The position numbers and the translations under genes are program-made. A stretch of DNA of 7,375 nucleotides from Candidatus Doudnabacteria bacterium (GTDB lineage Bacteria; Patescibacteriota; Doudnabacteria; UBA920), in assembly GCA_016788805.1 (NCBI GenBank), contig JAEUSE010000043.1, positions 1 through 7,375 on the forward strand, given 5' to 3'. The notes below the pieces were generated by a model, which worked only from the letters and a program-made list of their open reading frames with translations, searched no databases and was not told where the DNA came from. This document shows, piece after piece, positions 1 to 5,313 of this stretch; the stretch's first letter is position 1, and each line of letters starts with the position of its first letter.

Positions 1-225
1 GAGTGCTTGCGTGTATAAGCTAAAATGCTTATTTACGGTACTGTCTTCCTGGCCAATACTCACAACCCGAGCCTTGCTGTATTCACTCAACTGTGCCACG
101 CCCACCTCTGCGGCTTGCGCGTCAAACCCAACTGCTGCTTGAGACCGCTTATGAAGGGAAATAAAGGCCACAGTCAAGCTTAGGAGTATAACCCCAATAG
201 ACAAATATATATATTGTTTGCGCAT
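1..225 (-). CDS. Unrecognised membrane-anchored protein, N-terminal part only
   Basis: An open frame of 75 codons runs from an ATG at 225 off the left edge without a stop, so only the N-terminus is visible. It begins MRKQYIYLSIGVILLSLT and has a single hydrophobic stretch at about residues 5-22 after a short basic start. This reads as an N-terminal membrane anchor or uncleaved signal peptide. A polar, probably extracytoplasmic stretch follows (residues 25-75), rich in Ala, Ser, Glu and Gln. There is no lipobox. I do not recognise a family and assign no function. A possible promoter lies about 80 bases upstream of the start, and there is no Shine-Dalgarno sequence before the ATG. A second ATG at 236 is followed at once by TAA and cannot be the start. 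The membrane-anchor reading is fairly safe; the identity is open. Confidence 0.6.
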   Translation of the reverse strand, partial: MRKQYIYLSIGVILLSLTVAFISLHKRSQAAVGFDAQAAEVGVAQLSEYSKARVVSIGQEDSTVNKHFSLYTQAL

Positions 226-489
226 ATCAATTACATGCTGCCCAGAAGGTGCGAATAATAAGAAACCTATCCGCCGGGCACAACTCAACACTTATATATG
301 AATTATAACAATAAAATCACAAAGCGGGAGCCCTGCGTATAGAACGCTGGCATGCACAAATCCTACTAACCAACCACACATGTGTATGGACGCTACGTTC
401 GTATTTCTGAGAAACGCCAAAGCCACTGTCCCACCCCAAACAGAGACGGTAGAGATGCGGAAGCTTATTTAGGCATGAGAGTAACTGCT
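226..489. other. Intergenic region between the PLP operon end and the left-edge gene
   Basis: This 264-base stretch holds no convincing gene. It has an extended -10 element for the left-edge gene near 302-309 (-), a small hairpin at 330-351 (GCC..GCGT/ACGC..GGC) and a possible leader structure at 242-283. I see no T-rich intrinsic terminator after the operon that ends at 490, so transcription could continue leftwards. I found no T-loop or other tRNA signature. A minus-strand open frame across 317-541 looks spurious because it overlaps the rhodanese gene end and has no family features. Confidence 0.5.
302..309 (-). promoter_or_regulatory. Extended -10 promoter for the left-edge gene
   Basis: On the minus strand there is a perfect TATAAT (307 to 302) preceded by TGT, giving the extended -10 form TGnTATAAT. 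No good -35 is present, as is common with extended -10 promoters. Transcription would start near 295 and leave a leader of about 70 bases before the ATG at 225. Confidence 0.45.
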
Positions 490-1815
490 TTAGTCGTTTA
501 TCTTTATATTGTCCCGTACCGGCATTCCCGCTTCCTTCCAACCCACAAGACCGGATTCTAAATTATACGCCTCGTAACCCATTTGTTTTGCAATGGCCGT
601 GTATACCTTTGATCGCTTTCCCAAGGGGCAGACAAAGATAACCTTTTTTTGCCTATTAAACGGTGAAGCCTTTAAGAGTAGTTGCTCTAGGTAATTATCC
701 GGAATATTCAAAGACCCGGGGATGTGCACTGCATTAAATGACTGGTTACCCCGAACGTCTACCACAACCGCCTCTTCTTTCTGAATCCATTGCATTGCTT
801 GTTCGAAATCAACTACGGGTACAGTATCAACTTCTTCTTGGCTTACCTCACATGTATCATGCAAGTCCGCCTCTAGGCCAAATAGATCTGGGCGTCGTTC
901 TTTTATATACGAACCATACCATTCAATACGATCGCACACGATGAATACCGCGTTGCGGGGCGTGGCAGACTTTTTATCTTCTTCTTGCAGGTAATTCATC
1001 ATCCCGCTATAGCACGTACCGCTGGTTGGACCCGCAAGGACACCGGATTTGCGCAACAATACAAGCATACCCTCAAGTCCTTGTTTAGATTTCACCGTTA
1101 CAATGTCAGTATAGTTGTTGCGATCATACAACCCGACTTCGCGTAACTCTCCAATAGTGCGAATACCGGGAATATAGTCTCCGCTTTCCCCGACAATGCC
1201 TATCGCTTTTAAATTACGATTATGCTCTTTCAGTTTTTTTGCCACACCCTGAGAGGAACCAGATGTGCCAACTGTGGCAAAAAAATAATCAACATTCGGT
1301 AAATCGTTTATTATTTCTGTTCCCGTTCCTTCGTAATGGGCTTGGATATTTTTCTGATTGGTATACTGAGAAGTATAAAAATAGCTAGCTCTATTAACAG
1401 CGAGCTGCTTCTCTATATACGCCAACGGATCATTGGGATCATCCGGGTCCGGGCATTCGCTGTAACCAGGTAATTGCTCGATTTCTGCGCCCATTAATTG
1501 CAAAATGCCCTTTACTTCTCCGACTTTGATTCTATTGGTGATTGTTTTAAAAGGAATACCAAAGGTAGAAGCAAGACCTTGTAGCGCCTTGGCGGTATTG
1601 CCGCTCGATGACTCTACTATGGTTTGTTTCTTAGCCTGGATCGATTTAATATCGTCTTTAATCATGCCCCAGGCGACTCGGTCTTTTACCGAACCGAATG
1701 GGTTATAATATTCCAGCTTGGCATATACGTTGATATGCTTCAGGCCATGCACCTTCTTGTCTATCTTCAATAGCGGCGTATTGCCGATAAGTTCTGAAAT
1801 GTGATTATAAATCAT
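490..1815 (-). CDS. Cysteine-synthase-family PLP enzyme fused to a rhodanese domain
   Basis: This 441-residue protein has two parts. Residues 1 to about 310 are a fold-type II PLP enzyme of the cysteine synthase/CBS family. Visible are the IGNTPLL start, the PLP lysine K44 in NPFGSVKDR, the substrate loop SSSGNT (69-74), the phosphate-binding loop GTSGSSQG (183-190) and GPTSGT (262-267) near the cofactor N1. Residues about 334-436 are a rhodanese domain with DVRG, HIPGSLNIP and the active-site loop CPLGKRS, where C396 would carry the persulfide. CysK itself has TSGNTG and is about 310 residues with no rhodanese tail, so this is probably not housekeeping cysteine synthase. Members of this family also make 2,3-diaminopropionate precursors (SbnA). 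Its ATG overlaps the stop of the upstream decarboxylase-like gene by 11 bases, implying translational coupling. Substrate and product are unknown; a sulfur-transfer or beta-replacement reaction is inferred. Confidence 0.88.
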   Translation of the reverse strand: MIYNHISELIGNTPLLKIDKKVHGLKHINVYAKLEYYNPFGSVKDRVAWGMIKDDIKSIQAKKQTIVESSSGNTAKALQGLASTFGIPFKTITNRIKVGEVKGILQLMGAEIEQLPGYSECPDPDDPNDPLAYIEKQLAVNRASYFYTSQYTNQKNIQAHYEGTGTEIINDLPNVDYFFATVGTSGSSQGVAKKLKEHNRNLKAIGIVGESGDYIPGIRTIGELREVGLYDRNNYTDIVTVKSKQGLEGMLVLLRKSGVLAGPTSGTCYSGMMNYLQEEDKKSATPRNAVFIVCDRIEWYGSYIKERRPDLFGLEADLHDTCEVSQEEVDTVPVVDFEQAMQWIQKEEAVVVDVRGNQSFNAVHIPGSLNIPDNYLEQLLLKASPFNRQKKVIFVCPLGKRSKVYTAIAKQMGYEAYNLESGLVGWKEAGMPVRDNIKIND

Positions 1816-3253
1816 ACGGGTAAGCTACTGGACGGTATTTTTCATCCATATACCATTTAAAAGTATTGTTCTGTTCAACAACGGCGAGTTTAGTTGCGAT
1901 CCGCTGTTGTAAAGTATGCGACTCTGTAAAATCCATGTTGTATGCGGCGGTGTTGGTAAATATCACCAAATCATCCGCTTGGGGCATAGCATGCGCGAAA
2001 GTTTTATGCTTGTATATAAAGTCACTTTCCAAACATAAATTACCAATGAAGTAAACCCCTATCGGACTTTTTGAAGCTGGCTGTTCGCCGCTATTACTAA
2101 CCACCACTGGGTCTACCATCATTTCCTGATTGAGTGAGTCTAAGTTGGAACGATTCATATCCAATCCTACAAGTACCTCACCTTTCGGAGACTGCTTCAC
2201 AAAGTTTACTTTGGCAATTGTTATCCCCGCTTGGTCTAACAATGCCCGCCCCGGCTCAATATAGAGCTCAAGCAAGTTATCACTGAGCACCTGCGCTACG
2301 GTTTGTCCATCAAAACTATCCGGCTTAAAAGAAAGTAACCGGTTCAAATAATCCGGCCCTGCTATTTCATTGAAGTATTGATAAAAAGACGGTCCGCCCT
2401 TGAGCACTCCATGTTCGCTTCGGTAACCAAGCCCCGAGTTCTGCCATGACAGAGATTCGTGTTCTCCCAAAACTGATTGTTGGAGAGCCGAAACATACTC
2501 ATCCCACTCGCCTTTATGTTTTAAATAGTTAACTTTAAAGCCCCCACCGATATTCACAATGCTAGGTTTTAAACCTTTTTTATGTGCTAGTTTAATACAG
2601 TTAAGGGTATCTACCAGTGCGATTACCTTTTCTTCTAAACTAGCGGTATCTAAGTGAAAGGAAAATCCTTTAAGTTTTAGTGTAGATTGGTGCGCGCTTA
2701 TAAAGGACAAAACGGTTTCTAAATCAGAGATAGGTACACCAAAGCGACTCTCTTTACTCATTCCGACAAAACCGCATAACCGCACCAGTATATTCGCGTG
2801 TTCAATCTTTAAAGTGGCAATCAATTTTTGTATAGATTGCAACTCTTGAAAATTATCTACACTTATCAATACCGAATGCTGTAATGCCAAGGTTAAGAAG
2901 TCTCTGTTCTTTGGGCCAGTGGCTTGGATTTTCGCGCCGACAAAACCGGCCCTTAGGGCACTGTGCAGCTCCCGCTCCGAAGCAATATCAACATATATAG
3001 CTTCAATCGCGACTTGCCTAACAAGCGCCTCGGACTTATTGGGTTTATGGGCATAATAAATCCTGCCGGCAATAGCGTGCTTGTCATACACTTCCCGGAA
3101 ACGACGGATGTTTGCGCTCACCGCCTGAGGGAATACTATATTCAGTGGCGACCCGCACGCATCAGCCAAGTCCTGTAATAACTGAGGGCTCTGGATAAAT
3201 CGCTGAACTCGCTCGGAGATGTTAGGCGTGAGAGGTAAAATTGGTTTGTTCAT
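1805..3253 (-). CDS. Y4yA-type fold-type III PLP enzyme (ornithine/DAP decarboxylase-like)
   Basis: A 482-residue protein with the alanine-racemase-like barrel plus beta domain of the ornithine/diaminopimelate/arginine decarboxylase family. Counting from M at 3253: the PLP lysine is K70 in YYAHKPNKS, H200 lies in FHLDT where the cofactor-stacking histidine is expected, the glycine-rich phosphate loop is NIGGGF (234-239), EPGR is at 333-336, the catalytic cysteine is C407 in CLESD, and the closing tyrosine is Y438 in NTAAYNMDF. The N-terminus and the length resemble the Y4yA group rather than LysA (about 420 residues). It probably decarboxylates an amino acid or an amino-acid conjugate in the cytoplasm; the substrate is not readable. 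I chose the ATG at 3253 because the family homology begins just after it. A start at 3304 would add 17 residues inside the upstream gene. Even so it overlaps the ATPase gene by 32 bases. No Shine-Dalgarno sequence is seen. Confidence 0.85.
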   Translation of the reverse strand: MNKPILPLTPNISERVQRFIQSPQLLQDLADACGSPLNIVFPQAVSANIRRFREVYDKHAIAGRIYYAHKPNKSEALVRQVAIEAIYVDIASERELHSALRAGFVGAKIQATGPKNRDFLTLALQHSVLISVDNFQELQSIQKLIATLKIEHANILVRLCGFVGMSKESRFGVPISDLETVLSFISAHQSTLKLKGFSFHLDTASLEEKVIALVDTLNCIKLAHKKGLKPSIVNIGGGFKVNYLKHKGEWDEYVSALQQSVLGEHESLSWQNSGLGYRSEHGVLKGGPSFYQYFNEIAGPDYLNRLLSFKPDSFDGQTVAQVLSDNLLELYIEPGRALLDQAGITIAKVNFVKQSPKGEVLVGLDMNRSNLDSLNQEMMVDPVVVSNSGEQPASKSPIGVYFIGNLCLESDFIYKHKTFAHAMPQADDLVIFTNTAAYNMDFTESHTLQQRIATKLAVVEQNNTFKWYMDEKYRPVAYPYDL

Positions 3254-4190
3254 AGGTAAAGTGCGGGTCAATCTGATCGGTAATGTCTCCCAAGGCATTA
3301 ACAATATAATCCTGCTTTACATAGGCACTATGTAATTCATGAAGCAACGCAAGTCCCTGTTTAGGGTCTCGCTGTAATGCCACAGCCTTGTCCAGGATAT
3401 TCTTAAACACGGAATCATCCGCCATATCGGACAATTTTGGCAACTCGTTGTTTTGTCTTGCTTTACGTAAGTTTTTGTTGAAAGGTACGTGCGTCACTAA
3501 TTTGTCTCCGACAACTTTGCGCAAATAGGCAATATCATCTTCGCCTTCAACTTTGTTTCCAATGACTTGCAAGCAGGAATATACGCCTGCTGCTTTGGCC
3601 AACTCCGTATACTGCTCAAAAACTTTAGTGCCCTCAGGCGTAGGTTCAACCACTAGGAAAATTGCGTCAAACTGTGCGTGGAGCGTATTAGAAAACGCGT
3701 CTGTTCCTGCAACCATATCACAAATAATCCATTCGTTTTTATTGAGGATTGCATGAGAAAGTAAATTTTCTAATACCGAAAGATTTGTGTGATAACAACT
3801 CACTCCAATGCCGTCTTCTGTATATGTTCCTACATACATAAAATAATTACCTGTGCCAAAAGAAATAGCATAGTTTTTGAGAATCGGGTTGTCGTTGTTC
3901 CATTGCAAAAAGCGCGACCCTATGCCCGGAGGAGTTGTCTTAACAAAATGGTTCGCGGAAGCAATGCGAACATTTTCTCCTTTCAGGAAAGAGCGAATGG
4001 AATGAGTATTATTGTCTAAAGACAATGCTTTATCTTGATGGATTGGAACACCCAAAAGCTCCGCCAAATGGACATTGATGTCTGCATCGATAGCTAAAAC
4101 CTTCTGATTGTTTTGCTGCGCGTACTGAATAAAGAGTGAAGATATGGTACTTTTTCCCGCGCCCCCCTTACCGACAAACGCAATTTTCAT
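3222..4190 (-). CDS. CooC/MinD-like deviant Walker ATPase
   Basis: A 322-residue P-loop ATPase of the SIMIBI class. It starts directly with beta strand 1 and the deviant Walker A GKGGAGKST (7-15), with signature lysine K8 and catalytic K13. DADIN (35-39), the Walker B strand WIICDMVAG (D158), VVEPT (180-184) and the nucleotide-base segment VIGNKV (209-214) follow. The layout fits CooC-type nickel-insertion ATPases and their relatives rather than ParA. CooC carries a Cys-x-Cys metal site at its dimer interface. Here the only comparable motif is C132-Y-H134 in GVSCYHTNLSV, so a metal role is possible but altered. The C-terminus is longer than in CooC (about 260 residues). No CO dehydrogenase is in view. 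It is the first gene of the operon and overlaps the next gene by 32 bases. A start at 4241 is rejected because it would lie upstream of the promoter's -10. Confidence 0.82.
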   Translation of the reverse strand: MKIAFVGKGGAGKSTISSLFIQYAQQNNQKVLAIDADINVHLAELLGVPIHQDKALSLDNNTHSIRSFLKGENVRIASANHFVKTTPPGIGSRFLQWNNDNPILKNYAISFGTGNYFMYVGTYTEDGIGVSCYHTNLSVLENLLSHAILNKNEWIICDMVAGTDAFSNTLHAQFDAIFLVVEPTPEGTKVFEQYTELAKAAGVYSCLQVIGNKVEGEDDIAYLRKVVGDKLVTHVPFNKNLRKARQNNELPKLSDMADDSVFKNILDKAVALQRDPKQGLALLHELHSAYVKQDYIVNALGDITDQIDPHFTYEQTNFTSHA

Positions 4191-4199
4191 AATATAGTA

Positions 4200-4216
4200 A
4201 CGCAAATAGTTTACAT
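4200..4216. promoter_or_regulatory. Fur-family-like operator, copy 1
   Basis: ACGCAAATAGTTTACAT matches the stronger copy at 4225-4241 in 13 of 17 positions, in the same orientation and displaced by exactly 25 bases. It covers the predicted transcription start of the leftward operon, just upstream of its ATG. Binding here would block initiation. The assignment rests on repetition and position, not on a known consensus. Confidence 0.5.
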
Positions 4217-4218
4217 TC

Positions 4219-4248
4219 ATATTAACGCAAATTACTTGCATGTGTCAA
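4219..4248 (-). promoter_or_regulatory. Promoter of the ATPase-PLP operon
   Basis: On the minus strand a perfect -35 TTGACA (4248 to 4243) is followed after 18 bases by a -10 TAATAT (4224 to 4219). Transcription would start near 4212, about 22 bases before the ATG at 4190. The 17-bp operator copy 2 sits exactly in the spacer, and copies 1 and 3 cover the start site and the -35. Confidence 0.6.
4225..4241. promoter_or_regulatory. Fur-family-like palindromic operator, copy 2
   Basis: ACGCAAATTACTTGCAT is an imperfect palindrome centred on 4233, with 12 of the 16 non-central positions symmetric by eye. It is the most symmetric of three related elements and lies in the spacer of the leftward promoter, beside the -35 of the regulator's own promoter. 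The size, AT-rich centre and position next to a Fur-family gene fit a Fur/PerR/Zur-type box. Which metal it responds to cannot be read. Confidence 0.6.
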
Positions 4249-4258
4249 TTATTTGCAT
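4242..4258. promoter_or_regulatory. Fur-family-like operator, copy 3 (inverted)
   Basis: Read on the minus strand, ATGCAAATAATTGACAC matches copy 2 in 11 of 17 positions, including the core GCAAAT. It overlaps both -35 elements of the divergent promoters (TTGACA leftward, TTGCAT rightward), so one bound dimer could silence both directions. TTGCAT recurs at 4236 and 4253, 17 bases apart. Confidence 0.45.
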
Positions 4259-4281
4259 TTAGAACACAGTTGTGGTATAAT
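4253..4281 (+). promoter_or_regulatory. Promoter of the Fur-family gene, apparently leaderless
   Basis: A near-consensus promoter: -35 TTGCAT (4253-4258), a 17-base spacer ending in TGG, and a perfect -10 TATAAT (4276-4281) in extended form. The expected start is 6-7 bases downstream, at the A of the ATG at 4288. The mRNA would then have no leader. The -35 is inside operator copy 3, predicting autoregulation. Confidence 0.75.
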
Positions 4282-4287
4282 ATGCGT

Positions 4288-4719
4288 ATGAACACACTCT
4301 CTCACCCGGAAACCACCCTAAAAAACGCCGGCGTCCGGGTCACAACCGGACGCATGGCTGTCTTGAACACTCTGGCCGCATCCCCTACTCCGGTGACTAT
4401 TAAAGACATCCTTAAGGCTACTACGCACATCAAACTGGACCAAGTCACTGTCTACCGTATGCTGGAAGCATTCCGGGAACGAGGCTTAGTCCAAATGGTT
4501 AACCTGGAGCACGACCATTCTCATTGGGAACTTACCAGTCACCATCACCACGCTATTTGCGAACACTGCGGTAAAATCGTAGACATTTCTAAATGCGACC
4601 TGCATAAACTGGAAGCAGATATTAAAAAAATAAGTGGGTTCATCGGCATACGCCGGCACTCCTTAGAGTTTTTCGGACTCTGTGCGACGTGTGGTAAAAA
4701 ATCTAGAGCGACCCAATAA
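4288..4719 (+). CDS. Fur-family metal-dependent repressor (Fur/PerR/Zur type)
   Basis: A 143-residue DNA-binding regulator of usual Fur length. The N-terminal winged helix ends in the recognition helix LDQVTVYRML (50-59, matching the family's ATVYRNL). The C-terminal dimerisation part has HHHHAICEHCGKIVDI (85-100) and FGLCATCGK (129-137). C91, C94, C132 and C135 form the structural zinc site, and H86, H88 and H124 are likely regulatory-metal ligands. The residue eight after C91 is Asp99, as in PerR (Asp104), whereas iron-sensing Fur has Glu there. However, the PerR His37 equivalent in the N-terminal domain appears to be Pro, so the subtype is undecided. I chose ATG 4288 because the perfect TATAAT lies just upstream. 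ATG 4282 is possible. A start at 4240 would place the promoter inside the gene. It is divergent from the PLP operon, with shared operators. Confidence 0.9.
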   Translation: MNTLSHPETTLKNAGVRVTTGRMAVLNTLAASPTPVTIKDILKATTHIKLDQVTVYRMLEAFRERGLVQMVNLEHDHSHWELTSHHHHAICEHCGKIVDISKCDLHKLEADIKKISGFIGIRRHSLEFFGLCATCGKKSRATQ

Positions 4720-4742
4720 AATCGTCGAGGGACGATTTTTTT
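4718..4742 (+). terminator. Intrinsic terminator after the Fur-family gene
   Basis: A perfect 9-bp stem, AAAATCGTC / GACGATTTT, with a GAGG loop is followed by further Ts, starting at the last two bases of the gene's TAA stop. It should separate the regulator transcript from the phosphatase gene beginning 15 bases later. Confidence 0.85.
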
Positions 4743-4750
4743 GTTAGACT
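4742..4750 (+). promoter_or_regulatory. Possible extended -10 for the PAP2 gene
   Basis: TGTTAGACT (TGn plus a 4/6 match to TATAAT) ends six bases before the ATG at 4757, the same spacing as the TATAAT to ATG 4288 of the regulator gene. Together with the terminator just upstream, this suggests a separate, leaderless transcript. No -35 is recognisable, so it is weak. Confidence 0.3.
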
Positions 4751-4756
4751 ATTGTA

Positions 4757-5293
4757 ATGCTTCTAGACACCGAAATTTTCTACTTCTTTAACCATCTACC
4801 ACACAGTGGCATGTTAAACACCGTCGCTCTGTGGATACACTACGCAACTAGGTACGGGCTCATCTATTACCCGTTTCTGCTTGTGCTGCTCATATCCAAA
4901 AATAAACAACGGGCACTGCTAGGCAAATTACTCACCTTCTCCGCCGCCGGTACATACATCCTAACCGACTTCATCATTAAAAACATTGCGCAACGTCCGC
5001 GACCCTACCAGGCACTCTCAGAAGTGGTCTTTTTGCCTCCAGCACCGGACAGCTACTCCTTCCCTTCCGGCCAAGCAGCGGTCGCCTATGCGTTGGCCAC
5101 AATTATATGGCTTCGATACCCACGAACCATATATGGCTACAGCGCTTACACACTTGCCGCGCTCGTCGCCGTGGACCGTATGTATATGGGCCACCATTAC
5201 TTTTTTGACGTACTTGTCGGCGGACTTATTGGCATAGCCTGCTCGTACGCCATACACTACTTTTCCCTCAAGTACAAAAAAACCTCCGCGTAA
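4757..5293 (+). CDS. PAP2-superfamily membrane phosphatase with PSGQ motif
   Basis: A 178-residue integral membrane protein of PAP2 type, probably acting on a lipid (di)phosphate such as undecaprenyl diphosphate at the outer face of the membrane. Several hydrophobic segments are visible, including about 34-47, 57-74, 107-119, 128-140 and 150-170. Motif 1 is K75-x6-R82-P83, motif 2 is P103-S-G-Q106, and motif 3 is R141-x5-H147-x3-D151 with the usual leading Ser replaced by Asp140. Motif 2 is normally PSGH, and its His is the general acid, so the Gln (codon CAA) is a real departure at a catalytic residue. Enzymatic activity is therefore uncertain, though the nucleophile-position His147 and its Asp partner remain. 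It stands between two terminators as its own unit. There is no Shine-Dalgarno sequence, and an in-frame TAG at 4745 limits any upstream start. Confidence 0.87.
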   Translation: MLLDTEIFYFFNHLPHSGMLNTVALWIHYATRYGLIYYPFLLVLLISKNKQRALLGKLLTFSAAGTYILTDFIIKNIAQRPRPYQALSEVVFLPPAPDSYSFPSGQAAVAYALATIIWLRYPRTIYGYSAYTLAALVAVDRMYMGHHYFFDVLVGGLIGIACSYAIHYFSLKYKKTSA

Positions 5294-5304
5294 CGGAGGT
5301 TTTT
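5278..5304. terminator. Bidirectional terminator between convergent genes
   Basis: An 11-bp perfect stem, AAAAACCTCCG / CGGAGGTTTTT, encloses the loop CGTAA, which contains the PAP2 stop codon. The A-rich left arm gives a U-tract when read leftwards and the T-rich right arm gives one rightwards. It can therefore end both the PAP2 transcript and the oncoming multicopper oxidase transcript, whose stop is at 5314. Confidence 0.88.
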
Positions 5305-5313
5305 AAACGAAAG

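Noticed and set aside
317..541. A 74-residue minus-strand open frame in the left intergenic region
   Set aside because: It has no domain, membrane segment or ribosome site, overlaps the rhodanese gene end, and looks like a chance frame.
4191..4241. An upstream in-frame ATG extending the ATPase by 17 residues
   Set aside because: The extension covers the predicted -10, start site and two operator copies, and the P-loop fold begins directly at M of 4190.
4240..4287. An upstream in-frame ATG extending the Fur-family protein by 16 residues
   Set aside because: The extension would contain the regulator's own -35/-10 and an operator, and Fur-family proteins do not normally carry such an extension.
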